This document shows positions 1 to 11,217 of a stretch of DNA of 64,000 nucleotides, piece after piece (the stretch's first letter is position 1; the number at the start of each line of letters is the position of its first letter). Origin of the DNA: Acidianus sp. HS-5. Lineage in GTDB: Archaea > Thermoproteota > Thermoprotei_A > Sulfolobales > Sulfolobaceae. Under the pieces are notes generated by a model. That model was given only the letters and a program-made list of their open reading frames with translations. It did not search any database and had not been told where the DNA came from. The stretch covers positions 1,178,001 through 1,242,000 of the forward strand of contig NZ_AP025245.1 of assembly GCF_021655615.1 (NCBI RefSeq), read 5' to 3'. The position numbers were made by a program, and so were the translations under genes.

Positions 1-37
1 TATTGAAAATAAATAAAGAGTGTACTGAGGGATTTAT

Positions 38-766
38 TTGAAAAGGATAGTAATCTTTTACCCATTTAGAGGTATATTACTTCCTGCATATCTTTTCATG
101 GGCCTAATTTTGGTTCTTGTTTCGATAGGCTATTTTAAGGACTTACTCTTATTTGTAGGTGTAAGTAGGAAATTAAGTTATTTATTTGCTTTTGAAATAT
201 CTTTTCTGAGTTTACTTTTAAGTCCTGTGAATTTTGTAATAAAGGAAGTAAAAAAGAAGGCAATGGCTCCCAGGTATGATGTGGTTTACGTTTTTGGAGT
301 TCCTTTTTATGTACCTAGATTGGATATAGAATATCTTACTACACTTGTTGCAATAAATTTTGGTGGTGCACTTATTCCGTTAATATTATCAGTATCTTTA
401 TTATTTTTACTTTATAAATATCTAGCGTTTATCTTTATAAATATAATACTTTTAATTATAGTGTCAAAATATTTCTCAAAAGTAGTAGAAGGTGTAGGAG
501 TTGTAATGCATCCTTTTATTCCTCCTTTATTTTCAGTACTATTCAGTTATTTTCTATTTTTTAATATACCACAGCTTATACCAGTCTCTGCCTATATTTC
601 AAGTGTCTTAGGTACATTAATAGGAGCTGATTTACTCAATTTAAGAAAAATAATTGAGGCTTCTCCTCAAATAGTAAGTATTGGTGGAATGGGGAGTTTT
701 GATGGAATTTTCCTATCTGGCTTATTTTCGGTACTTTTAGGAGAATTGGTTATATCCATATTCTAA
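38..766 (+). CDS. DUF1614-type polytopic membrane protein
   Basis: Predicted integral membrane protein of 242 residues with about six hydrophobic segments. The motif NFGGALIP (residues 107-114) and the glycine-rich C-terminal stretch SIGGMGSFDGIF (214-225) match my memory of the archaeal DUF1614 family, whose function is unknown. The start is TTG. An AT-rich box (about positions 4-12) lies about 26 bases upstream, so the message is probably leaderless. The 3' end overlaps the convergent neighbour by 17 bases. Family assignment is from motif memory; no activity can be inferred. Confidence 0.7.
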   Translation: MKRIVIFYPFRGILLPAYLFMGLILVLVSIGYFKDLLLFVGVSRKLSYLFAFEISFLSLLLSPVNFVIKEVKKKAMAPRYDVVYVFGVPFYVPRLDIEYLTTLVAINFGGALIPLILSVSLLFLLYKYLAFIFINIILLIIVSKYFSKVVEGVGVVMHPFIPPLFSVLFSYFLFFNIPQLIPVSAYISSVLGTLIGADLLNLRKIIEASPQIVSIGGMGSFDGIFLSGLFSVLLGELVISIF

Positions 767-1007
767 ACGTTCTTTTATACTTCTTAACTAGGGCTATTGC
801 TTCTCCTCCTTCTTTAAATTTTACAAGCGCTTTTCCTCTTTCAAAAATTCCTTTAAGGTAAGTAATTCCTCCTTCGTAATTTACGCTATCATATCTCAAT
901 AACCTTCCTAATCTGAATTTTTTACTTACTTTTTCTAGAATCTCCACTTCATAGTCTTCAGTGTTCACTATTCTCTTTGGAGTGTAGAAAACGTAAATCT
1001 TCTTCAC
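750..1007 (-). CDS. Small conserved-looking hypothetical protein
   Basis: Protein of 85 residues rich in Lys and aromatic residues, with no membrane segment or signal peptide. I do not recognise the family. It starts with GTG. An AT-rich box at about 1022-1036, shared with the divergent ThiN gene, sits at the right distance for a leaderless start, which argues that it is a real gene. It overlaps the 3' end of the DUF1614 gene. Confidence 0.6.
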   Translation of the reverse strand: MKKIYVFYTPKRIVNTEDYEVEILEKVSKKFRLGRLLRYDSVNYEGGITYLKGIFERGKALVKFKEGGEAIALVKKYKRTFRIWI

Positions 1008-1020
1008 ATTGTTCTATATG

Positions 1021-1040
1021 CTTATATATTATATATTGTT
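1021..1040. promoter_or_regulatory. Probable shared bidirectional TATA region
   Basis: The stretch ttatatattatatattg lies about 26 bases before the GTG at 1007 on the minus strand and about 26 bases before the ATG at 1051 on the plus strand. One AT-rich element could therefore place both transcription starts at or next to the start codons. This is inferred from spacing only. Confidence 0.5.
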
Positions 1041-1050
1041 AACTCACTAT

Positions 1051-1596
1051 ATGGACGAAAGAGATGAAGTTTTGATAAAATTGAAAGAAGCAGCAGATTT
1101 ATTCGTTGATACTTTAGGCACTTATTTACTCGTCCCAGAAATAAGAACTAATATAGGTTATGCGATTAAGGGAGCTAAAAGTGCTAAAGATGTTGCCGCA
1201 ATACCTGGGAGAATTACCGTAGCGTTTAATAGGGCAATTTACTGTATGCCTCCAGCTTTCGGCGCCTCAGATCACGTGGCGAGAGTAATATTAACTGCCA
1301 TGTCTCACGATGAGAACATTAGAAGTTCAATAAACTTAAAATATTATGAAGAAATTGTGAAGAATTTGAAGGATGTATTCATGTTTAATAGAAAAGAAGA
1401 GCCAGAAGAAAGTAGAGAAAAGGAAAGACATACTATGAATTTCATGGTAGATATTGCTTATTCGAGGTTAAGCAGAATACCCAAATATATAGTAGATTTA
1501 GGAGATTACGGTAAAGAACCAAGCATTTTCATTTTAGGTAAGGAGCCAATAGAAGTAGTAAAGGACGCAATAAGTTTACTTCAATTTATTCAATAG
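1051..1596 (+). CDS. ThiN-domain protein, probable thiamin-phosphate synthase
   Basis: A 181-residue stand-alone ThiN domain. ThiN condenses the pyrimidine and thiazole halves of thiamin into thiamin phosphate, and is usually fused to ThiD (ThiDN) or to an HTH domain (ThiR). The signature runs PEIRTNIGYAI, then DVAAIPGRI with the conserved Arg, then GASDHVARV with a conserved His, and GKEPSIFILG near the C-terminus. The reading frame is open up to 1009, but ATG 1051 is preferred because the TATA-like box at 1021-1030 is 26 bases upstream. The 3' end overlaps the convergent PadR gene by 21 bases. It could be a regulator rather than an enzyme, but no DNA-binding domain is present. Confidence 0.75.
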   Translation: MDERDEVLIKLKEAADLFVDTLGTYLLVPEIRTNIGYAIKGAKSAKDVAAIPGRITVAFNRAIYCMPPAFGASDHVARVILTAMSHDENIRSSINLKYYEEIVKNLKDVFMFNRKEEPEESREKERHTMNFMVDIAYSRLSRIPKYIVDLGDYGKEPSIFILGKEPIEVVKDAISLLQFIQ

Positions 1597-2025
1597 ATCT
1601 TCTATCTCATTTTTACATCCGTTTATAATATCGTTTATCCTTTCATACTCGTCATCATTTAATTTATCTCTAAAGTTATAAATTATTAAGCCTATTTCAA
1701 ACAATTGATTAACGACTTTTCTATACTGATTATTCTTAGTAAAAACATTCGTCATTTCATTCTTCATCTTCTCAAAAGCTTCTTTCCCTTTGTCCGTCAT
1801 AACGTAAATCTTCTTATCGTCTTTTTCCTCTATAGTTATCATACCACTTTCCAAAAGTTGTTTTAAAACTGGATAAAGAGAGCCAGGACTTGGTTTATAT
1901 ATTCCATGGAATTTTTTCTCTATTGTCTTGATTATTTCGTAAGCATGCATTGGTTTATCGTTAAGTGCCTCTAGAATTAACATTTTTAATGTACCTTTTC
2001 TTAGCCTTTCTAAGTTCATTTTCAT
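1576..2025 (-). CDS. PadR-family transcriptional regulator
   Basis: 149 residues with an N-terminal winged helix: LRKGTLKMLILEAL, then HAYEIIKTIE and PSPGSLYPVLKQLLESGMI, which is the classical PadR pattern including the GSLYP turn. The C-terminal part is helical and probably dimerises. A TATA-like box (rc ttataaaata, 2049-2058) lies about 26 bases before ATG 2025; a second ATG at 2019 is possible. The divergent neighbour is an SQR-like flavoprotein whose promoter carries a small palindrome, making it a candidate target. The ligand is unknown. Confidence 0.85.
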   Translation of the reverse strand: MKMNLERLRKGTLKMLILEALNDKPMHAYEIIKTIEKKFHGIYKPSPGSLYPVLKQLLESGMITIEEKDDKKIYVMTDKGKEAFEKMKNEMTNVFTKNNQYRKVVNQLFEIGLIIYNFRDKLNDDEYERINDIINGCKNEIEDLLNKLK

Positions 2026-2110
2026 AAGTAAAAATACCTTCTGGCTATTTTATAATTTTAATTCTTACTTCATAGAATCATCTATTTTTATAATTAACTT
2101 TATTAAGATT

Positions 2111-2140
2111 ATTTAAAAATTAGGGTTACCCTTAAATAAT
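2111..2140 (+). promoter_or_regulatory. Promoter of the SQR-like gene with AGGGT-T-ACCCT palindrome
   Basis: AGGGT and ACCCT form a 5-base inverted repeat around one T at 2122-2132, immediately before and touching the TATA-like ttaaataat (2132-2140). The TATA element lies about 26 bases before ATG 2164, so the palindrome covers the expected BRE. A protein bound here would block TFB/TBP. Whether the neighbouring PadR protein binds it is inference. Confidence 0.5.
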
Positions 2141-2163
2141 ACAACTTCACATTCATACATACT

Positions 2164-3240
2164 ATGAAAAAGAAAGTTGTAATAGTTGGTGGCGGAAACG
2201 CTGGATCTATTGTAGCAAATAAATTAGCTAAGAATCATGATTTAGAAGTGATGGTAATTGAGCCTTCAGAATATCATTACTATCAGCCCGGTACTATAGA
2301 CATAGTAGGAGGAATAGGAAAGGAAGAGGAAATGATAAAGAACAACTCTGAGATCCTGAACACAAAATGGATAAAAGATTATGTCACAAAGGTAGATTTT
2401 GAAAATCATACAGTAATTTTAAAATCAGGGGATAAGATTGGTTACGATTACGTTATAATATCTGCAGGTGTGAAGAATAAAGAACTAGAAGGCTTTCCGC
2501 ACTGGCATACTATTGAAGGAGCAAAGTTAATGAAAGAGATGGCAGACAACTTCGAAGGCAAAAAGATCGTTGTTGGATACTTTGGTTTGATAAAATGCCC
2601 TGCGGCCCCTTTTGAATTATCCTTTATTTTAAGGCAAAAATTTCCTAAGGCCGAAATAACCTTAGTAAACCCTGTGGCTCAACCGCCTCAAATACAAAAA
2701 CCTATGGCAGAGATTTTAGGTAAAAGAGCTAAGGAGCTAAGAATACAAGTTATAAGAGGTTTTAAAATTAAAAATGTAGATAAACAGAATAAAATTATAG
2801 AATCAGAAAATGGAGAAAAGGTGAATTATGATTTAGCATTTATAGATACTCCTATTAAAGCAGGAGAAGAATTCTCTAACCTTGTAGATAATTCCGGGTT
2901 AATTCCTGTCAATAAAGAAACGTTAAGGTTTAAGGATTATGATAACGTTTTCGCTATAGGTGATATTACTAGTATAACTACACCCCCGAAAACGGGAGCT
3001 ATTGCTCACTTTGAAGCTAATTATGTAATTAAAGAGATCCAGAATGATTTATATGGTCAAGGTAAGGGCAAATTCGACGGTTCTGCAGCATGTGCTGTCT
3101 ATAGTGGTTATGGAAAAGGCTCATTCATTTATATGAATTATGAAAAGAGTTATGCATTAGGTCCTTCATCAATATTTTTCACGGCTAAGAAAGCATTTGC
3201 GTCAATATATTGGCTGACGGTTGAAGGTAAAATACTCTAG
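2164..3240 (+). CDS. Sulfide:quinone oxidoreductase-like FAD protein
   Basis: 358-residue pyridine-nucleotide-disulfide-type flavoprotein. The FAD dinucleotide motif is VVIVGGGNAGS (5-15), and AIGDIT (264-269) is the second FAD contact. CPAAPFE at 145-151 is typical of sulfide:quinone oxidoreductases and flavocytochrome c relatives, and GSAACAVYSGYG (306-317) supplies a second cysteine, so two of the usual three SQR cysteines are present. The first one, normally in the N-terminal third, is not seen. Family knowledge predicts oxidation of sulfide or a related sulfur species to feed quinone at the membrane. With one cysteine missing, it may be a type-variant SQR. Divergent from a PadR regulator. 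Confidence 0.75.
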   Translation: MKKKVVIVGGGNAGSIVANKLAKNHDLEVMVIEPSEYHYYQPGTIDIVGGIGKEEEMIKNNSEILNTKWIKDYVTKVDFENHTVILKSGDKIGYDYVIISAGVKNKELEGFPHWHTIEGAKLMKEMADNFEGKKIVVGYFGLIKCPAAPFELSFILRQKFPKAEITLVNPVAQPPQIQKPMAEILGKRAKELRIQVIRGFKIKNVDKQNKIIESENGEKVNYDLAFIDTPIKAGEEFSNLVDNSGLIPVNKETLRFKDYDNVFAIGDITSITTPPKTGAIAHFEANYVIKEIQNDLYGQGKGKFDGSAACAVYSGYGKGSFIYMNYEKSYALGPSSIFFTAKKAFASIYWLTVEGKIL

Positions 3241-3241
3241 C

Positions 3242-3247
3242 TTTTTT
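3242..3247 (+). terminator. T-run after the SQR-like gene
   Basis: Six T residues follow the stop codon directly, without a hairpin. Archaeal terminators are commonly simple T-rich tracts, so this could end the transcript before the convergent segB gene. Confidence 0.35.
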
Positions 3248-3281
3248 CAAAAATCTTTACCTAGAAAATGTTAGGAAAATA

Positions 3282-4526
<1,245 letters not shown>

Positions 4527-4532
<6 letters not shown>

Positions 4533-4557
4533 GTATTCAATGAAGATTTTTTTATAA
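4527..4557 (-). promoter_or_regulatory. segAB promoter with TCTAGA operator
   Basis: The minus strand carries ttataaaa (4550-4557) and then GACATGAT at the start. A TCTAGA site (4527-4532) lies between TATA box and the ATG at 4525. A SegB site directly before segA is the arrangement known from S. solfataricus and suggests autoregulation. Confidence 0.55.
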
Positions 4558-4631
4558 GGATTATTAGACGGTATTTCCAGACTCTACTGTATAGAATAAC
4601 TTTTAAATAGTATCAACTCTAATCTAATGTT

Positions 4632-5591
4632 ATGATAAGTGAGATAGTAAGGAAGAATTATAAGGAAGAAATTCTAGGTGCTACAGTTTATGAGGAATTG
4701 GCAAGAATTGAGAAAAATGACAAAGTAAAAGAAGTTTTAGAGGAGTTAGCAGGTGGTGAGAAGTCTCATGCTGCTTTTTGGAAAGAAGTTGCAGACTCTA
4801 GAGGAATAAAGCTGGAAGGACTTGGATTCTTTGATAAATTAAAAATAAGATTATTTAAACTTTTTAGAAGAGTCTTCAGTCTACCTTTAACTTTAAAACT
4901 GGTTGAAAGAGGCGAAATAAGTGACGCGGAGAAATACTATCAATTAGCTAATGTAGCAGAATTTAATGATACGGAAAGGCAAAAGCTTTCGTCAATAATG
5001 ATGCAGGAGCTTGTACATGAGGATTTACTCGTTCAGACTCAAATTAATGTAGATAAGATAAGAGACTCAATTTATGCAGTAAGTGATGGTTTAATAGAAG
5101 TTTTGGCCGGAGTTTCTGGTCTTTCAAGTATTTTAGTATCTCCTTTTCTTGTAGCTTTAGGCGGTCTAATAATAGGAATTTCCGGTACAATTTCAATGAG
5201 TATAGGGGCATATCTATCGTCTAGCTCGGAGAATGATATTAGAAAAAGCAAGTTAAAGAAAGAGAAATTAAAGGCGTTATTAGGTCATGTTTATTCAGAG
5301 GATGGAAATGAAGGAAATAAGGATTCTGAAAGCGTTAAAATAACTGCTATCTCTTATATTCTTGGAGCTTTAGTTCCGATTCTTCCTTTTCTCTTAGGGC
5401 TCGGAGGTCTTTTAGGTCTTGTTACGTCTTATGCGTTTACTGGAGTTATTACATTTATGGTTGGTGGGATTATAGGACTATTAAGTGACGTTAGCCCACT
5501 TAAGAAGGGCTCAATAATGGCAGGATTAGCAATAGGAGCTGCGTTAGTTACGCACTTAATTGGAATAGCCTTTCACTTTATAGGCTACTGA
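4632..5591 (+). CDS. Ferritin-like / VIT1-CCC1 fusion membrane protein
   Basis: 319 residues. The N-terminal part (1-140) is a four-helix ferritin-like/rubrerythrin domain with metal-ligand patterns EE21-22, E43xxH46 and E126xxH129. The C-terminal part (150-319) is a VIT1/CCC1-type iron or manganese transporter domain with DGLIEVLAGVSGL (152-164) and SGTISMSIGAYLSSSSE (184-200) and about five membrane segments. This architecture is known from MbfA-type proteins that sense and export ferrous iron. A leaderless promoter is likely, with TATA ttttaaat at 4601-4608. Divergent from segA, with no obvious functional link. Confidence 0.8.
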   Translation: MISEIVRKNYKEEILGATVYEELARIEKNDKVKEVLEELAGGEKSHAAFWKEVADSRGIKLEGLGFFDKLKIRLFKLFRRVFSLPLTLKLVERGEISDAEKYYQLANVAEFNDTERQKLSSIMMQELVHEDLLVQTQINVDKIRDSIYAVSDGLIEVLAGVSGLSSILVSPFLVALGGLIIGISGTISMSIGAYLSSSSENDIRKSKLKKEKLKALLGHVYSEDGNEGNKDSESVKITAISYILGALVPILPFLLGLGGLLGLVTSYAFTGVITFMVGGIIGLLSDVSPLKKGSIMAGLAIGAALVTHLIGIAFHFIGY

Positions 5592-6388
5592 CTTAACTTC
5601 CAAATAATGCCTTTCAATATCTCATCCTTTATTATCTGCTTTTGTTTATATTCGAAGTATATTTTGGCCTTCTCTTCAAAAGTAAGAGCTTTTCCATTTA
5701 TTACGTCATCTTCGCTTGCCTTTCCGCCATTTATATTAATTTCTACTTTATTACCATCCTCAATATTCACGGTAAGGATATTATTATAAGGGAAGACGTT
5801 ATTCGAAATAACTGAAATAAGGAGTAAATTCTTAGATTCGGGTATTATCAAATTACTCTTGAATAGTTTAGACTCTTCAATCTTCTCTACGGATCTTGAA
5901 TCCATGAATATATTTCTCTTCTTTTCAATATTAACTAATTCACTATTTTTAAATTCTACTATGATATCATCATCCGATTGAGACAAGATATACTGGTTTA
6001 GTTCATCAAAAGAATGATGAATTATGAAGGTTAATCTGAACTTCCCTTCAATTGGGACTGCTTTAGGGGGAACGTTATTGTTATTAACTATAATTACTTT
6101 ATTGCTTTCTCCTATAGGTACAAGATAATATGGGAATTCTTCATATTCTTTTCCATTGCCGAATTTTTCTTTTACTTTCTTTATAAAGAAAGTCTTGTTA
6201 AATTTGTAGTCTGAATATAATGGCGAGAATTCTCTCTCTAGACTCTTGACTAAATTATTTAATAACTCCTCCTCAAGATAGAAGGACAGTATTGGTACGA
6301 GTTCATTAGTATTGCAATAATTAATTACATCTTCTGCATCCTTTTTTAGAGGTGAATCTAATAATTTACGTAGCGATAAGGGATTCAT
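5585..6388 (-). CDS. Hypothetical cytosolic protein
   Basis: 267 residues, no membrane segment, rich in Asn, Lys and Glu. I recognise no motif or family. The middle has beta-type alternation (YYLVPIG, then KVIIVNNNNV), and the C-terminus is helical (FEEKAKIYFEYKQKQIIKDEIL). It overlaps the convergent MbfA-like gene by 7 bases and sits 31 bases downstream of the nitrilase gene's end, in the same direction, so it is possibly the last gene of that transcript. Confidence 0.65.
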   Translation of the reverse strand: MNPLSLRKLLDSPLKKDAEDVINYCNTNELVPILSFYLEEELLNNLVKSLEREFSPLYSDYKFNKTFFIKKVKEKFGNGKEYEEFPYYLVPIGESNKVIIVNNNNVPPKAVPIEGKFRLTFIIHHSFDELNQYILSQSDDDIIVEFKNSELVNIEKKRNIFMDSRSVEKIEESKLFKSNLIIPESKNLLLISVISNNVFPYNNILTVNIEDGNKVEININGGKASEDDVINGKALTFEEKAKIYFEYKQKQIIKDEILKGIIWKLSQ

Positions 6389-6419
6389 TCAAATTTTACT
6401 AAAATCTTAGCTAATAAAT

Positions 6420-7135
6420 TTACTGCAGTTCCATCACGTCAAAATCCTTAATTTCCTTTATTCTTTCTAACCTTATGTGAAAATAAGACAAAGGATTAAT
6501 ATCTGCTATTGCAAAATTTTCTTCTTCTCCTAACTCCGCTAAAGTAAGTAAATCTACTATATTGTCATCTCTTTTATGTGGCATGAACGCTACACTTTTC
6601 CCTGGATAATTTGGTGGATTGTAAACATTAGCATTTACTATTGTAACTCTATTCTCTAGACTTCTAACTCTTAAGTATTCTCTCCAAATTTCGATTCCAT
6701 TATAGCTTATCTTAGAAGGCACAAGGATTATTTCCGCACCTCTCGATACCATTTTTCTTATTACTTCAGGAAAATCTAAATCGTAACAAATTGCAATACC
6801 AATTTTTATTCCAGAAATAGAAAAAATTATTGAATATGTTCCCGGCATTAGTTTTTCCTTTTCTTTATTAAAGAGATGTAATTTCTTAGCTAATCCTTTG
6901 ATATCACCAGAAGAGTCTATAATTGGCGCTATAATCGATACTCCGTCCTCAACTGCTCCAGGAATAATGTATGCAGTGTATTTTACTGCCAATCTCTGGA
7001 AATCTTTTAACGGCAATTCTTCAACAGTTTTAACCCATTTTTCTGGTAGGAGTACTAATTGCGCTCCAGATATTAGTGCCTTCTCTGTAAGCGATAAAGC
7101 TGAATTAACAGTGTATGGCTGTACTACTGCAATTT

Positions 7136-7139
<4 letters not shown>
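6420..7139 (-). CDS. Carbon-nitrogen hydrolase (nitrilase superfamily)
   Basis: 239 residues carrying the catalytic triad of the nitrilase superfamily: Glu33 in LLPEKW, Lys86 in KKLHLF and Cys118 in GIAICYDLDFPE. Such enzymes hydrolyse amides or nitriles; the substrate cannot be read from the sequence. It is slightly shorter than the usual 260-280 residues, but the triad is complete. Its start overlaps the stop of the upstream CBS-domain gene by 4 bases (ATGA-type), so the two are co-transcribed and probably translationally coupled. Confidence 0.85.
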
Positions 7140-8266
<1,127 letters not shown>

Positions 8267-8301
8267 GTATAATCTTTTTATAATGAGAAAATAAAATTTC
8301 T

Positions 8302-9360
8302 ATGGAGAATTTGAGGAAGACCGTATTTATATGGAATGAAAATTATTTAGATTACTCCTTCCCTGAAGATCATCCATTTAAATCGCTTAGAGAATCCATG
8401 GCAAAAAAATTTATGGAAGAAAGAGGATTTTTCCACGACATAAATTTAGAAAACGCAGTGCCTGTAACAGAGAGTTTACTAGAAAAGATTCACGATAAGA
8501 ATTACATAGAGTTTGTGAAAAAGAAGAGTCTAGAAGGGAGAGGATACTTAGATGAAGGAGATACTCCAGCTTTTAAAGGAATATATGAGGCTGCAATTCT
8601 AAGAGTTGGAGGCAGTGTGAAAGCTTTAGAAATGATAGAAAAAGGATATGATGTGGCAATAAATATAGGAGGAGGATTTCATCATGCAAAGAAATCTGCT
8701 GCCTCTGGATTTTGTGTATTTAATGATGTAGCATTGATAGCTAAACTTGCCGAGAAGAAGTATAGAGTAGCCATAGTGGACATAGATGGGCATCACGGTG
8801 ATGGAACACAGCAATTGCTTTACGATGATAATAGAGTTTTGAAAATATCTTTACACATGTTCTACAAAAACTTCTTCCCTGGAACAGGAAATTATGATGA
8901 GATAGGAGAAGGGAATGGTAAGGGATTTAGTCTTAATATTCCTTTGCCTCCAGGTACTGCAGACGATGCATATACTTTAGCATTTAGGGAAGTTGCCGTA
9001 AAAAAGCTGGAAAAATTTAAGCCGGAACTAATAATTATTGTTGAAGGGGGAGATTCGCATTTTGATGACCCTTTAGTAGAGCTTAAGTTATCTACTAAAG
9101 GATACTTTGAAGTAATAAATGAAGTTTTAAATGTTGCTAACAAGTTCTCGTCCAAGATAATATTACTGGGTGGTGGAGGATATAACTATGAGGCAACAGC
9201 TAGGATATGGACAATAACCACAGCACAGCTTGCGGGGATTGATATGAGTGAAGTGGATCTACTTCATGATTGCTGTTTTACCTCATCAACAAATTTTGTG
9301 AAAGGAAAAGTTAACGAAGTAATAAAAAAACTTAAGGAAATTCACGGCTTACTCTACTAG
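8302..9360 (+). CDS. Histone deacetylase-family (AcuC/HDAC-like) amidohydrolase
   Basis: 352 residues of the arginase/deacetylase fold. Catalytic HH127-128 (GGGFHHAK), zinc ligands D162 and H164 in DIDGHHGDG, a third ligand D251 in EGGDSHFDDPL, and the transition-state Tyr294 in GGGGYN are all present. In the usual motif the third region reads SAGFDAHxxDPL, so EGGDSHFDDP is a variant. It likely removes acetyl or related acyl groups from protein lysines or small amines. A leaderless promoter is likely (ctttttataatg, 8272-8283). The 3' end overlaps purT by 12 bases. Confidence 0.88.
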   Translation: MENLRKTVFIWNENYLDYSFPEDHPFKSLRESMAKKFMEERGFFHDINLENAVPVTESLLEKIHDKNYIEFVKKKSLEGRGYLDEGDTPAFKGIYEAAILRVGGSVKALEMIEKGYDVAINIGGGFHHAKKSAASGFCVFNDVALIAKLAEKKYRVAIVDIDGHHGDGTQQLLYDDNRVLKISLHMFYKNFFPGTGNYDEIGEGNGKGFSLNIPLPPGTADDAYTLAFREVAVKKLEKFKPELIIIVEGGDSHFDDPLVELKLSTKGYFEVINEVLNVANKFSSKIILLGGGGYNYEATARIWTITTAQLAGIDMSEVDLLHDCCFTSSTNFVKGKVNEVIKKLKEIHGLLY

Positions 9361-10536
9361 TATTAACGCAGAAGCCTTCCTAGCTTTTTCTCTAGCTTCA
9401 TCAACTGTGTTTCCGTTAGCTAATACTACTCCCATTCTTCTCTTCTCATAACTGTAAGGTTTACCGAATAATCTAATTTGGACTCCAGGGATTTCCAGAG
9501 CCTTCTCTAAATTGAGGTATTTAGGATTCCACTTATCTCTTTCTGCTAAAATTACGTGAGATGCTGCAGGAGTTAATAATCTAACTTCAGGAGTAGATAA
9601 ACCTAGTGCACTTCTCACGTGAACTTGGAATTCGCTTATATCTTGGCTAGCCATAGTTACCATTCCAGTATCATGAGGTCTGGGAGAAACTTCGCTAAAG
9701 AGTACTCTATTTCCTGATTTTATTATCTCTACTCCGAAAATTCCAACTCCTCCTAACTCCTCGACTACCTTTACTGCATAAGACTTAGCTTTTTCTATAA
9801 CTTCGTCCTCCACAGTAGCTGGTTGCCAAGATTCTACATAATAATAACTTGGTCTCTGGTGCTCTACTGGAGAAAATGTTTTAGTAATTATTCCATTTTC
9901 AGTGCTATATCTATAAGTCAAAATAGTAAGCTCGGTATCTATTTTTACGTATTCTTCAACTATGACTCTCTTACCCTTACCGCGTGCATGAGAAATAGAT
10001 TCTTTGTAAGCTTCTTCAATCTCTTCCTCCTTATTTATTAAGACGTGACCGTGACCGCTTGAACTCATTTCTGGCTTTATAAGACAGGGAAATCCTATAT
10101 CCTTGCAAGCTTTCTTAACTTCTTCTGCACTTTCTGCAAATGCATAAGTTGTTGTGGGTACTTTTAACTTCTCTGCAGCGAGACTACGTAATTCTATCCT
10201 ATTCATGCAGATTTTTACAGCTTGAGCATTAGGAATTATTCTATATCCTGAGTCCTCAAGATCAATTAATGCATCGGTATTGATTGCTTCTATTTCTGTT
10301 ATAATCCCGTCAGGGTTTTCTCTCTTGACTATAGACTTTAGAGCAGAAGGATCCATCATGTCTATTACATATTTTCTATGTGCAACGTGCATTGCTGGAG
10401 CCATATCGTATCTATCAACCGCAATTACTTCTACTCCCATTCTTTGTGCTTCAATAGCAATTTCCTTACCTAATTCACCGCTTCCTAAAAGCATTAGTTT
10501 CTTCGATCCTTCTAAAAGCGGAGTTCCGATCTCCAT
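9349..10536 (-). CDS. purT: Formate-dependent phosphoribosylglycinamide formyltransferase (GART 2)
   Basis: 395-residue ATP-grasp enzyme of purine synthesis that formylates GAR with formate and ATP. The N-terminal LMLLGSGELGKEIAIEAQRMGVEVIAVDRY is the PurT/PurK pre-ATP-grasp domain; SSSGHGHVL is the ATP loop; LFSEVSPRPHDTGMVT is the PurT-specific metal and substrate region. Length matches bacterial PurT (about 390). TATA-like box on the minus strand at about 10555-10566, with TCTAGAGTC just beyond it. No other purine gene is nearby. Confidence 0.93.
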   Translation of the reverse strand: MEIGTPLLEGSKKLMLLGSGELGKEIAIEAQRMGVEVIAVDRYDMAPAMHVAHRKYVIDMMDPSALKSIVKRENPDGIITEIEAINTDALIDLEDSGYRIIPNAQAVKICMNRIELRSLAAEKLKVPTTTYAFAESAEEVKKACKDIGFPCLIKPEMSSSGHGHVLINKEEEIEEAYKESISHARGKGKRVIVEEYVKIDTELTILTYRYSTENGIITKTFSPVEHQRPSYYYVESWQPATVEDEVIEKAKSYAVKVVEELGGVGIFGVEIIKSGNRVLFSEVSPRPHDTGMVTMASQDISEFQVHVRSALGLSTPEVRLLTPAASHVILAERDKWNPKYLNLEKALEIPGVQIRLFGKPYSYEKRRMGVVLANGNTVDEAREKARKASALILVE

Positions 10537-10592
10537 GCATGAAATTACTTGAGTAAGATAAAAAATCTGTCTATCTAGAGTCTTTACTTTAA

Positions 10593-11180
10593 TTAACTAA
10601 GTAAATGAGAATCTATCCATTCGTAGAGTCTATTATAATCTTTCATTATGTAAAACAAGCAAATCCAATTTTTAGGTGGAGTGCATTTTCCAGAATAAGG
10701 AAAGATTATTGCGCCGTACTTGAATTTTTTGGAGTACTGCATTACTTGTTCAAGATTACTTTGTCTTGTTTTAGCCTCTATAGCTATCTTATTTTCAATG
10801 ATAAAATCTGGTTTTGTGTGAGTAGAAATTCCTCTTATTGTGGAAAATATTGCTTGATTTCTGTCTACTCTATACTTTCTAGAGAGAATAGAATAAACAT
10901 AATCTTCAAATACCTTACCTAGTAGCTGGTTTAACCTTAATTTCCTTTCCTTATTGGGATAAGCTAAAGCAGGAAGGAGATTCGCATCAGGATAGATCTC
11001 TTTTATTCTACTTATTAAGATTCTGTCTTCGTTATCAAGGTAAAAATTTAAGTTCGTTATTTCCTTATCTCCTTCAAATGCTTTAACAATCCAGTTATCA
11101 ACGTAGACTAATATTTTGCCGTTCTTTTCGTCTGGTATTAACAAACCGTCTTTTGTAGCACTATACTTAAATACTCTCAC
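10593..11180 (-). CDS. Putative PD-(D/E)XK-type nuclease
   Basis: 195 residues. The C-terminal half carries a plausible PD-(D/E)XK core: Glu92 (GKVFEDYV), Asp125 in TKPDFII, then E135-A-K137 in IAIEAKTRQ, followed by Q145 and Y149 (EQVMQYSKKF), as in many archaeal and restriction-type nucleases. The N-terminal 80 residues look beta-rich and unrecognised. Start is GTG. No methyltransferase neighbour is present, so it is not an obvious restriction system. Repair or RNA/DNA processing is as likely. Family assignment is inference from the motif. Confidence 0.55.
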   Translation of the reverse strand: MRVFKYSATKDGLLIPDEKNGKILVYVDNWIVKAFEGDKEITNLNFYLDNEDRILISRIKEIYPDANLLPALAYPNKERKLRLNQLLGKVFEDYVYSILSRKYRVDRNQAIFSTIRGISTHTKPDFIIENKIAIEAKTRQSNLEQVMQYSKKFKYGAIIFPYSGKCTPPKNWICLFYIMKDYNRLYEWIDSHLLS

Positions 11181-11217
11181 GGCTCAAACTTAATAGTCTT
11201 TAGGATTCTAAAATGTT

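Noticed and set aside
5607..5789. Plus-strand frame inside the hypothetical gene at 5585
   Set aside because: Antisense shadow without promoter or recognisable motif.
6014..6042. ATGATGA followed 15 bases later by CTGA
   Set aside because: It lies inside a gene on the opposite strand and no C' or D box is found downstream; box matches of this size occur by chance.
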